From Amphimedon queenslandica (lineage: Eukaryota; Porifera; Demospongiae; Haplosclerida; Niphatidae): a stretch of 35,014 bases of DNA. Made by a program: the position numbers and the translations under genes. Shown here piece after piece: positions 8,500 to 18,069 of the stretch (position 1 is the first letter of the stretch; each line of letters starts with the position of its first letter). Where the stretch lies: assembly GCF_000090795.2 (NCBI RefSeq), contig NW_003546262.1, forward strand, positions 306,872 through 341,885, written 5' to 3'. The notes under the pieces are model-generated. The model did no database searches and was not told the origin of the DNA. It saw nothing but the letters and a program-made list of their open reading frames with translations.

Positions 8500-10355
8500 A
8501 ATGTAAAATATTTGCTAAGAAGCTTAGAAAACTCAAAAAACAAACGGGGTATGGTAAAAGCAGATTGTAATGACAGCTTTGTTAATTAAGAGCATGATAC
8601 CCCAGAGCGTGTATTAGTTTTCAGTACTGTATAATGCATTGTTGGTGTCCTTAATAAAGGATTGTGATAATGCTACGGTAGCTGGCAGTTGCGTCTGGCT
8701 CTGCTTGTGATAGTTATGTGATGTGACAGTATGTAGTCGCTTCTACTGCTGGTGACAATTTCTGATCCCCAAAATATAATATTGTATCTGTGTGTGATCA
8801 TAACTTACAGTTATGTGACATCACACAGTTTGAAGTTTGTACAGCTATTGACGATACAACTGTCACAGATAGACAGTTAAAGGGAAAAAAAGTCAAATGA
8901 AATTATTCATAAAGAAAGCCTTGAAAATCCAAAAAAAATAATAGGGGCAAAGAATAAACAAAAAGTATCTGTATCATCTGTGAAAAGAGATTCGAATGTT
9001 TTAAAGATAATAATAATTGCTAAACTGAAATTACATTGGAAAAATCTAAGGATGATTGAACAAAAGAGAAATCAATAAATGAATATAATTATTGATTTCA
9101 GCTGCTGTTGCTGACACAAAAAAATGCCACATGGCGACAAAGATATAGATTACGCTGTAAGTGAAACCCATAACACTAAAAGTGCATCAGCTAAGAATAG
9201 ATCTAAAGTAATAGCAAGGATACTGCTGAAGAAACAAAGAAACATTGAATAATATAAGACAAATTGACACATTAAAGAAAAGCCAGGTAAAATTTAATGG
9301 ACTATGTGGAGCACAAATGGGCATTTTACTTTGAGAGGCTGTATCTTTCTTTAGCACAAATATCATTTTGTTCACTTCAGTAGCTGTTCTTGATCATAAT
9401 ACCTGGGATCTTGCTGAGTATGACAGCAGCTGCATTAACTTCGTGTGGAACATTTACCAATTGAATATGAGGAAGTCAGGACCACAATTTTGTCATTCCT
9501 TTTTATTTCATAATAAAATTAACTTTTTCAATGGTTATATAAAAATTCCAAACAATTGTTGACAATTGCTCACTTACTTTGTCAAAATAGATTTCTACTG
9601 CCCAATGATGCAAGAAAGATAGAGAACTTTAAAAATTTGCTTGAAAAATTTGTCATGTAAAGATGAAATAATTGTAGCCATTTCTAGCTGCAGCAACAAG
9701 GGTAAGCAAGACCTTCTCTCCATAAAAAACAAAGAGTGTTTAATATTAAAATATCACTAGATCCTTCTAAAGACAGCCAGTTGTCAGTCGAATCTTTTTG
9801 CGCCATGCTTGCCATCTTATCAAAATAATAAATATGAGCAAACTATCACATTCAATTCCATTAACAAGCCTTCTAAAGGCCTTGAGCATCTAGTGAAGTC
9901 TTATATTTTACTAGAAACAGGTTACTACACTTTGTAATTTGTAAAATTAAGCTTCTTATAGACCTTACATGTAGGACATCATCAATTTATTAGCTATGAA
10001 TTAAACAGCCGGGTTGTCATTTTGAGTGGTTTTTTTGCACGTTAGAAGTAGTACATAGATCATGGTGAAAAGTAGCTGTGCTATTTGATGCCACAACAAA
10101 TACTCCACTGGCAGGTGTATCAGCTTTTATAGGTTTTCAATAATGAACAAAGGTGCAAGAAATGGATTTTAGCAATGAAAAGATTAGAAACCTAATGAGC
10201 ACACTTGGCTATGCAGCACTCACTTCATCAGTGGAAGGAAGAGCAATGATGTACTATATCTTGACTATATACTAAGCTAGTTTAGTTTTACCAATATAAC
10301 CAGAAACGCAAACTAGAGCAACAGCTAGAGGATTGAGAAAAGGATAAAGGTAAAG
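8500..10355. other. Long AT-rich stretch, nothing recognised
   Basis: I see no supported gene. Positions 8880-9070 on the plus strand give a lysine-rich open stretch without family resemblance. Short ORFs at 9187-9375 (minus) and 9368-9562 (plus) look random. Confidence 0.4.
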
Positions 10356-10807
10356 ATGGCCAGAATGATGCCACCATCATCAACTAGATGTAACGCTTGT
10401 GATAGGAGTGAAGTCATCGACTTTGAGCTTGAAAATAGTAGTGCTACTGAGGATTTTGAAAAATCTGTTGGACAAGGAGGGATTAAAGATTCTGAACAAG
10501 CAGACAATGGAGGCTGTACACCAGATGATAGTGTTTTTAGAGTTGCAATGGAAGAATCTGCCACAGTATGCAGTAGTGGTCAACATCAGGTAGATGAGAA
10601 AACAGATAAAGAAGCAATGACTGATATTCTCATGCATTACATAGAGGCACTAGAACAAGATTGCAGCAAGGTAATGGCATCAACAGAAGAGAGGAAGCAC
10701 TGTGGTCAAAATTTTCATTGAAATCTGATGATAGAAAAGTGGAGTTTTACGATCTGTCTGTCAGTCCATTCTCACAGCAGGAGGTGCTCCTTGATGTAAA
10801 GCACTAA
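10356..10807 (+). pseudogene. Unrecognised acidic protein fragment with one frameshift
   Basis: A frame opens at ATG 10356 and reads STRCNACDRSEVIDFELENS, VFRVAMEESATVC, MTDILMHYIEALEQDCSKVM and STEER to about 10690. Shifting frame there continues the sense as ALWSKFSLKSDDRKVEFYDL and SQQEVLLDVKH to a TAA at 10805. The acidic, Ser/Glu-rich first part and the DDRKVEFY motif faintly recall the region ahead of DDE_Tnp_4 (Harbinger/THAP-type) transposase cores, but no core follows. I treat it as an unassigned coding remnant. Confidence 0.35.
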
Positions 10808-11440
10808 TGGTATAAATGAGATGGTTACAAATTTCAGGATGCTTGATTGCTGGCCAGAGATTACATTTAGCACAAAATGTCTTTGAAGCATAAGGATCTA
10901 CTGATAGTTCCACCTAACCGCACTATTCTTGATATCTCCTCTGTGATAGTGAGTCTAATTTGATTGGTTCATTGGTTCATTCTAGCCACTCAAAATGGAG
11001 GTCTTAGCAACGCATTTACCGTTGCTATGAATTACTTAAGTAATTGAAATCACATGCAAAAGGTCTATGTCACCATTGTTCTACAGTTCATTGCTATGTT
11101 AACTTCAATAAATATTAATTTCATGCATCCAGAAGTTCCATTGCAATAGCTGCACATGAATTTTATGGAGTTCTGATAGGTTGCTGTTCAGTTGCCCAGT
11201 GTATTTCATTTAATAAAGATTTTACAATAATGAAATCAAAGAATATGAGTATGTACATGACATTGGATGATGCCAACAGGATATCATTATTGAAGCTATG
11301 AAGGCCTATATAATTATAATGTGTATCCGGTCACAGTTTTCAATTGCTAGAAATCCAACAGTCCATTTGTCTGTGTAAAACAGCTTGTGCGCATGCGCAA
11401 TAGTGCAAAATGGAACTTTAATTTTTTATCAGGAAATGAT
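10808..11440. other. Spacer, nothing recognised
   Basis: AT-rich with no supported feature. A GCGCATGCGCA palindrome lies at about 11389-11399. Confidence 0.4.
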
Positions 11441-11567
11441 AAGCCCAAATCCCGAAAAACTACAATCCCGAAGGCTAACATGTACGAGAAGGTGCTCTAA
11501 AAACCAAACACTAAACCCAAATCCCAACACTACGACCCCGGAGGCTAAAATGTACAAGAGGGTGTCT
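11441..11567. repeat. Diverged tandem duplication, unit about 70 bp
   Basis: The unit AAGCCCAAATCCCGAAA...GGCTAACATGTACGAGAAGG (11441-11498) is repeated as AAACCCAAATCCCAACA...GGCTAAAATGTACAAGAGGG (11513-11567). The two copies share the order CCCAAATCCC, CTACRAYCCCGRAGGCTAA, ATGTACRAGARGGTG. It is richer in C than its surroundings. Confidence 0.8.
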
Positions 11568-11639
11568 ATTTCTTGACCTATGAAGGCGCAAAATGTAAAA
11601 ACAGCAAAATAATTATTAATGAAAAAAGACAAAATCGTT

Positions 11640-11745
11640 AGCTTTAGCATAGTTGCACTCTGTAGTCCTGACCGGATTCGAATCACTACCCACGTATTTG
11701 CAATCCACACAAGCCTCTCCACTGCACCACCATGACCTTGCTGCT
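11640..11745 (-). repeat. tRNA-derived sequence, probable SINE head
   Basis: On the minus strand GGTGGTGCAGTGGAGAGG (A-box-like TGGTGCAGTGGA at 11718-11729) is followed 34 bases later by GATTCGAATCC (B-box-like, 11674-11684). Box sequences and spacing fit a Pol III tRNA promoter. A clean cloverleaf does not close: the acceptor and T stems do not pair well. I therefore read it as a tRNA-derived SINE or tRNA pseudogene rather than a functional tRNA. Confidence 0.55.
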
Positions 11746-11961
11746 TTGTAAGCTGCGCCAAGGGTGTTGATGTGGACTAATTAATAAAGGACAGATAACA
11801 TCGTATTTACCTAAACAAGAGACTGAATGGTAAGAAACGTTCCAAATATTGGTTGTACTTTCCAGTTTCCACTCAAATGACTTTAAACTCTCTGTATTAC
11901 AGTTACTGAGTCACATGATAAGTAATGCGCATGCGCAGCATGACTCAGACCAAATGTCACA

Positions 11962-12640
11962 ATGGATTTTCCGAGGCCTCCTAAATCCGTTCTCTAGTCT
12001 GAGTATTTGTAAAACATATGTAGTGCCTATTCTGTTGTATGGCTGTGAAATCTTGTTACTGGATTAAACATGTGTATGGTCCTACAAAGATTTCAACATG
12101 TGATTGGTCGTAAAATTCTGAAACTTTCAAGTGGTATTTCGTTACTGCAGTTAGATTATCATATCTATTCAAAGTCTTGTAATCAGTAAAATTAAATTTC
12201 CTGTCTAAATTGCTCACTAATAATAGATCTACTAACCTTAGCTCTTGTATACTCAGTGCTGGTGTCATCACTGATCCTCTGTGTGTCTCTATTGTTCAGC
12301 AATGCCGACTACTGGAGCACCATATGGGACTTAAGTCCACTATCCTCTATGAGTGTCTATGGGGACCTGTTGCAGCTCGTTATGTTGCTCTGAAATCTTG
12401 AGACACTATACTAGAACATGACAGATATCAGCTACTGTTCAAACCTAAGGGACAGCCATCTGCTTCTCTTATTGGTGAGGTATCAAGTGAAATTTCATGG
12501 CTTACGATTTGGGATGAAGGCCTTGACTATTGTCCTAAAGGCACCTGAACCTTACAGAAGATTATTTGAATCTTAGCTCATCCGTGTGGAGAAAATATTT
12601 GGTGTGGTCAACCATTTAATGCATTTTTCTAGAGCACATT
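11962..12640 (+). pseudogene. C-terminal tail of a LINE reverse transcriptase polyprotein
   Basis: Reading the plus strand with frame changes gives LLNPFSSLSICKTYVVPILL YGCE at about 11980-12050, LQRFQHVIGRKILKLSSG near 12080-12135, then EISWLTIWDEGLDYCPKGT near 12490-12545. The run NP...YGCE, then R.ILKLS, then SWL..WD..LD is typical of the region after the RT core in non-LTR retrotransposons whose products are annotated as jockey-like polymerases. The YxDD core is absent, so this is a 5'-truncated insertion, as is usual for LINEs. Several stops are present. No clear poly-A tail was found. Confidence 0.8.
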
Positions 12641-13310
12641 ACTCCATCAAAACTGATTTTTCAGTTATATGCACTAGTGATAATATCAACTCTCATTCAA
12701 TTTTCTGACAGTAATATTTTCTAACTAAAGTTTTAAAACTAAATTTTTTTAAAACTATAATTCTTTATTATTGTTTAAGTACATCATGCTTTTTGAGTCT
12801 TTCTAAGTACTTTTAAAATTTGTATGTACATGATGTATTTTTTGTCTGTATGAACATGTACTTCACCCCTATTTCTTCGCATGAAAAATTTCCACCTTTA
12901 AGACATAACCTAATAATAATTTAAACTGAAAACGTGTGTTGTGACATTGAAATAAAACGTGACATGGTGTGAGAAAACAGACAAGTTTTAACCAGTGCTT
13001 TCAGATTTGTCTTATACTGTAGCAAGACAAATGCATAGTTGGTATGAATGTTTATGAACATTTCATGGCCATAGCTTGTAGTCTAAGAGACCTGGGACCT
13101 TCTGTCGCTCAATGTACATAGTGACAGCACATGTATGTGCAGGTTAATGTCCAAAAATAGCTAGCATTATTACATTTGACAATTTTAACTGACTCTAGAC
13201 TAGACTTAAAATGGAATAAAGGACTCACAATCAACTATTATTCTTTTTTAAATTTTATACTAATTTTTAAATATTTAAATAATTAATATTTTGTAACTAT
13301 GCACGTACGT
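12641..13310. other. AT-rich spacer, nothing recognised
   Basis: It may include the 3' UTR of the LINE fragment. No open frame or repeat was supported. Confidence 0.4.
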
Positions 13311-14186
13311 ATCCTACTATTTTCCCATTTTTAATGTTTTTTTATTTACTTGTATAAAATGAGGTTGCAGGCTCATTATTAGGGGATATCATACTGCATT
13401 CATGAAGGAAGTGCAGATTCAAATTGCAATTTGTAATGTGTCAACAAATATGCATTTTGCAGCTGCAGCAGTTTAGCTTGTAGCGCTATAGCACCAATGC
13501 CCACATACATTAATTTACTATACATCAATTTATTAATAAATTCAAATTATATATATATAGTTAAGTGTCATAATAGTTGAGCCAATCTTTCAGTGGTGTT
13601 GATTAATATTACATAGGCAGTAGCCTACATGTAGGATTGAGGTTGGTTTTTCAAGATGGCAGCCGTTTTTATAATTTTCAAACACTTATAACTCTTATCT
13701 TACGTTGTACAGCCTTATAAATGGCTTAAATGAGCTCTCCTTCACTGAGCGATTCTCCTGGTACCTTTAAAGTGGACTGTAATGTAGCAGGAGCTTTTCT
13801 GGAGAATAGGCCCAAATTCAAATTTCTACAAAATTCTTCAGACTTTTTCTTCTTTCATCTTCTTCTATCAACACAGAAATCTTTTAAGCCAGGGAACCGC
13901 TCGAGTTGGCTTTTACATCATTCCTTTGTGCTTAAGTCAAGGACTGGACATGTGGCTTCAAAAAGAAGCAAAGACAGAGAACAATGGAAGACAAATTCCA
14001 GCTGGAGCACCGCGTGGGTTTGTGGTTTGACACCATTTTAATTTATGCGCACGTGATTAGCATGAATATGATTAACCTAACTACATAATCAAAACACTGA
14101 AAACAGAATGTAATTTATTAATTTAAGAAAAAAGAACAAAAACAAGTAAATAAAAAACATTAAAAATGGAAAAGTANNNNNNNNNN
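13311..14186. mobile_element. Non-autonomous element with about 40-bp terminal inverted repeats, right end lost in a gap
   Basis: The left end ATCCTACTATTTTCCCATTT (13311) continues to ATTTACTTGT at 13353. Its inverted copy ACAAGTAAATAAAAAACATT ... GGAAAAGTA occupies 14142-14176 and runs into ten Ns. The interior holds one 103-codon ORF (13730-14041) that resembles nothing I know. The same end sequence lies at 14258-14300 beside the integrase-type pseudogene, so this may be its non-autonomous relative. A target duplication cannot be tested because of the gap. Confidence 0.75.
14177..14186. other. Assembly gap of ten Ns
   Basis: Ten Ns in a row. The gap sits precisely at the expected outer end of a terminal inverted repeat, with another copy of that repeat 71 bases further on, which suggests that the repeat caused the assembly break. 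Confidence 1.
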
Positions 14187-14257
14187 TGCTGTGGTGTAGG
14201 ATTTCTTACATCACCAGTTTGCAAGTACCCTCTTGTTTCTTTACTTTTTTACAATTT

Positions 14258-14300
14258 AATCCTACTACTTTTCCATTTTTAATGTTTTTTATTTACTTGT
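14258..14300 (+). repeat. Terminal repeat beside the integrase-type pseudogene
   Basis: AATCCTACTACTTTTCCATT (14258) continues to ATTTACTTGT (14300), and the stop codon of the integrase-type pseudogene follows ten bases later at 14310. The outer-to-inner direction points toward the pseudogene, as expected for its 3' terminus. No inverted mate was found to the right of 15659. Confidence 0.7.
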
Positions 14301-14309
14301 TAATATTGC

Positions 14310-15659
14310 TCACTCTAAAAGATGACCATCTCGAGACAAAACATTAGAGAAATTATTACTGAAAGTACCAACAGCATCAGTTCATCTTTCATATCTCATA
14401 GCACATAAATCGCCACTGTTTTTTAATGGGTCAACACCAAACACTCCTCTTCTTCACAAGCCACCAAATAGTTCATACTCATGAACAGCAGAATCAGAAT
14501 CAGGTAAAGAAGCTGGTGGCCTTTGTATGGCATAAGACTATTGACTAAAATGTATCTGTATTCCTTTGCCTGATTAAGCACAAAAAACTGTTACAATTAT
14601 GCATGCAATCTAAATGACAACACAAAACCATCCTGTACCTAACCTGCAATAAAGTGTGAATTCCAATAGGAAACAAATTTCACCATACCAGCTGATGCCG
14701 TTTGTCCAACAACTGAAGAGACGCAAATTTTTTTGTATAACGTGTCAAATCAATTCATTTTTGTCTTGAAGAGTATACAAAATTTTTTTCAAAGGATACT
14801 TAATCCTCAATTTAATGAGGCCAGCAACAGTTAAGTTCTAGATATTGAAAAAAATGTTATAGAGTTTTAATTGACATGAAATATAGTGTACTTTTGTAGA
14901 GGGTGTGAGGAGAAATGAAGCTATATCCCGGGATCCATATAACTGTCTCAACTTTTCTTGAACAAAAAGTGATAGGAAAAATTCTGCCCGTCAATCCACA
15001 CAAATTTTTTCCCAAAGGTTATAATGCAGAACACACTTTCTATTAAATTTTAGTTGTTACTTTTATTGTGTTAATTTTAATACATACCTGTAAATTATTC
15101 ATTGATTTATTTTTCAATAGAATAGTTAAATGAGCCACTATTAAATGTGAGTAGCCATGTATAGCCAAAATATGAGTGCCACCAAACATCTTTAACTTCT
15201 GATTTGGAACCAGATGTAATTTATGACCAAAGCAGGCGGCCTAGTAAGAATATTGGTTACTTCGATCCATTAGACATTGCTGTTTACAATGACTGACAGG
15301 ATTCACTCTTGTCAGTGACTCTGCAATTTTACATTCTCCAACATAAACCCCTTTAGAATCCGAAAGCCTTCTGGCATTTCTCAGCCATAAGTGCCACCAA
15401 CCTGTCAGTAATGGACATAAAGTTATTACAGCCACAAGACACTGACAATATACCTCCTCCACAGCTGAACCCACAACGCCATCAACGTCCTGTTGATCCA
15501 TTTTTCTGATACCTTTCTCTTTACAATATCGTCATAACAAATCTCTGAAAAACCTCTGCAATAAGGAAATAATTGCTGCAACTTCTCGCTCTTTTCTTCA
15601 TAAGTTAAGCCATTTTTTCTCCACTTTCTCACTAGATCCAGAACTCCATTGTCATCCAT
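14310..15659 (-). pseudogene. Integrase (rve/DDE) type transposase of a DNA transposon, decayed
   Basis: Order along the minus strand: N-terminal helix-turn-helix-like part from ATG 15659 (LVRKWRKNGLTYEEKSEKLQ, LFPYCRGFS); GGTYG, TGA, EMPEGF and then KGVYVGECKIAESLTRVNP near 15330; HKLHLVPNQKLKMFGGTHIL AIHGYSHLIVAH near 15200-15130; an intron-like break at LQ|GTATGT; LWEKICVD, TGA, RAEFFLSLFVQEKL and LLTPSTK near 15000-14900; KLRIKYPLKKILYTL near 14810; SYWNSHFIAG near 14650; LPDSDSAVHEYELFGG and GVFGVDPL near 14490-14440. Related intact proteins, from memory, have D in the HIDQN and AVDGYS positions; here they read HLVPN and AIHGYS, so catalytic acids are lost. IS3EU-like elements are a possible home; the class is inferred. 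Confidence 0.82.
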
Positions 15660-16129
15660 TATATCTTTGTGACCGCTGACCAGCTGACAAATCACCAATG
15701 ACCACAATCACCACACGTAGTCTATGCGCATGCACAAAGTACAATGCATCAGGTCAGAACATGCTGTTTACTGCACTTTTTAACTCACTTGGATCAAGCA
15801 TTGCATTTCACATGGGTGTGTCAATCTGTAACCAAACCTACATTCCTAAAATAGCTGACACAACTGAAGGGACAAACACAGTCTACATTGGGGGCTAAAG
15901 AGTGACAGTGACTCCTCTAGTACAGGTTAGTATTTTTCAGAAATCTAAATCACTTTGTAACAAGATTGTACAATGCTGGTACAGTCTGCTACACTCCCAT
16001 ACCAACTACAGGATACTGTGGGCAGGCTTGCCAAGCCCGTGGCAATGCCAAGCAGCCACCAGAGACTTGTTGTTACACTATTAAAATAGTGAATCAGAAG
16101 AAGAGAAGTGAATAAGCTGTTCACTGACT
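15660..16129. other. Spacer upstream of the integrase-type pseudogene
   Basis: Weak short ORFs on both strands, nothing recognised. It could hold the 5' part of the integrase-type element, but no terminal repeat is visible. Confidence 0.35.
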
Positions 16130-16799
16130 ACAGCTTACTGAGAAATTTGCAGAACTTGCTCTTTTGAAGGAGGCACTATTGCCACAATGCGACTTCAGTC
16201 AAGTGAACCAAATTGGTTTTATCGAGGCAGGTGATGGAGCTAAGGGTGGGCAGATATGACTTCATAATGACACTAATTTGAATGAAATGTATGTGGTCTC
16301 TGGTTCAAAAGAAATATTGTTGTGATTCTTTAAAGCTTTTAGTTCACCTGATACTAGATCTTATGGTAATGATGATAATGAGCCACGTGCGAAAAAAGAA
16401 GTGTACTGATGATAATGTGGTTTTTAGCCCTAAAAACTCATCGAAAGGTGATCTTTTTGTTCAAAAGATGACTGAAGTAGATGAAATTGTTTCTCAGTTA
16501 TCAGACAAACATGCACAATCATTCACAGTTAGCAAATCAGAGCATTGGCCCATTTAATATAAATAAAGAAGCATGAGTCTTATGATTGTCATCCTGACAA
16601 ACCATTCTTTCTCAACAAAGGTGCCAAGAAGAAAGAGTCTGTTTCATGCTCTTCATCTCAAGGTAAAAGAATTCAGTTAGGTTCTGAATGAATGGATGAG
16701 TTGCAGATGTTGTATGATTTAAAGGCTAGAGGTGTGATAACTCAAAAACAGTATGATCAACTTCAAACTAAAATTATGAATGATATTGGACAGTTATAA
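16130..16799 (+). pseudogene. Unrecognised ORF A, tail-to-tail with a Tc1-like transposase
   Basis: Several plus-strand frames join into one coherent protein: LTEKFAELALLKEALLPQCD FSQVNQIGFIEAGDGAKGGQ, TGA, LHNDTNLNEMYVVSG; then SSPDTRSYGNDDNEPRAKK; after a frameshift TDDNVVFSPKNSSKGDLFVQ KMTEVDEIVSQLSDKHAQSF; another shift, SYDCHPDKPFFLNKGAKKKE, a TGA, and MDELQMLYDLKARGVITQKQ YDQLQ to TAA at 16797-16799. The last 35 residues resemble a SHOCT-type amphipathic motif (L..L...GVIT...Y..L). The stop lies 12 bases from the convergent transposase stop, leaving no room for a Tc1 terminus between them. This suggests that both genes belong to one element. Function unknown. Confidence 0.55.
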
Positions 16800-16811
16800 G
16801 TTTAATGATAA

Positions 16812-17998
16812 TTATTGATTGTAACCTGAATCAGTTATCCATTTATTACACATACGTACAGTTATGTTCTCAAATTCAGAGTTAATTAGTTGTATTGTAT
16901 TCCCTGTAGCTTCCATTATATCTTCATGAAGCTTTAAGTATGATATAATGTAAATAATGCTTATTCTGTAGGGATTATAACAGGGCTGTACGGTGGCAAG
17001 AATGTTACAACAATGCCCGATTCATTTATCAATGAAATGACAGATTCTGTTTGGTGAACTGAAAAATTATCATAATTATCATGGATGAAGATGAAGTACC
17101 GTGAAGGTTAGGCAGAATGTGTCCACAAACGAAGTCATAAAAGTGATCTGTGTCTATTGTTTGATCAGTTATATAATGAGCAACAATTCCTTCAGTTGAT
17201 ATTGTAAAAATAACATTTATCCTTCTTCGTTGAGATTAAAAATTGTGTTTCTCTTCTCTCTGACGTCGCATTAAAAAACCTTATTTTTTCAGTAATTCTT
17301 GCTTGTCATTTCCTGTTTCATCAACCCATAGAAATACATTAGGCCAAAACAGAAGCATTTCAGCCATAAAAGCTGATCTTAAATTACATGAACATTGTAC
17401 TGCAACTCTTTGAACTTTCTTCCTAGTGTAGGCATATTTTTTTAGAACACGACATAATGTTTATGGTGAAACATTGAGGTTTGTTGCTCTTTCAACAGAA
17501 TTACATATTTTATGAAAATAAAGAGTCGGGCACTCAAATATGGGTCCCATAATGAAATACCGTATAGTGGAAAATTTTCGTGGCCCAAAATTTTCGTAGA
17601 TCCGTCCAAAAATCAATTTCGTGGCTTCAATTTTCGTGGTTTTGTACAATTCGGCCATCTTAAACCGTATAAAATCGATTTTCGCGGATTTTACTTTCGT
17701 GGGTTTCAAAAAAAACGCGAAATCCACAAAAATTTTGGGCCACGAAAATTTTCCGCTATACCGTACTCATGGTACTCATCTATTGAGCATAGGTGATCCC
17801 TACTGGGTATTTTAGGTTAAGTATGCACTTTACGAGTCACTTTAAAGTTATGAAGTGCTCTCACCACAATATCATAACCAATGCATAGTTGCCTGGCTAT
17901 TTCTCTTCAAGACAGCTCCTTTGTTAGTATCAGCCACACTACTCTCCACAAATATCACTGAAATAAGATTTGGTGCGACTTTTCTCACAGGATGACAT
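16812..17998 (-). pseudogene. Tc1/mariner (IS630-type) transposase, decayed and interrupted
   Basis: ATG at 17998 (MSSCEKSRTKSYFSDI), then REIARQLCIGYDIVVRALHN near 17870. The MITE at 17558-17765 interrupts. After it: IFECPTLYFHKICNSVERAT, TLCRVLKKYAYTRKKVQRVA near 17425, FMAEMLLFWPNVFLWVDETG ND near 17340 (first catalytic D), STEGIVAHYITDQTIDTDHF YDFV near 17190, a frameshifted IM..NFSVHQTESVISLINES near 17060 (second D lost or shifted), FLPPYSP near 17000 (the third acid region reads VIIPTE), and KLHEDIMEATGNT to SGYNQ and TAA at 16812. Layout and length (about 320 codons without the MITE) fit a Tc1-like enzyme. Confidence 0.9.
17558..17765. mobile_element. Palindromic MITE with TACCGTATAG ends (copy A), nested in the Tc1-like gene
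   Basis: Left end TACCGTATAGTGGAAAATTT (17558) continues TCGTGGCCCAAAATTTT. The right end is its complement, AAAATTTTGGGCCACGAAAA...CCGCTATACCGTA (to 17765). Arms of about 38 bases pair almost perfectly. The interior repeats the motif TTTTCGTGG and TTCGCGGATTTTAC. It splits the transposase between its N-terminal helix-turn-helix and its catalytic part. Copies B (20960-21269) and C (22234-22434) share the ends. Confidence 0.92.
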
Positions 17999-18069
17999 TG
18001 TATCAGCTTTCAAAGTATTATTAATGGGCACTAAAATACATGCATTTGTATCTAAACGCTGCACTACGA

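Noticed and set aside
8590..8780. LTR retrotransposon end (AATAAAG signal, then TGGTGAC resembling a primer binding site)
   Set aside because: No second LTR, no gag-pol sequence and no TG...CA ends could be seen.
11661..11740. Functional tRNA gene
   Set aside because: A and B boxes are present but acceptor and T stems do not pair, and no plausible anticodon arm was found.
11429..11761. 110-codon minus-strand ORF
   Set aside because: It runs through the C-rich tandem duplication and the tRNA-like sequence and has no family resemblance.
17461..17815. Overlapping ORFs of 64 to 94 codons on both strands
   Set aside because: They arise from the MITE palindrome; only the part below 17557 on the minus strand belongs to the Tc1-like transposase.
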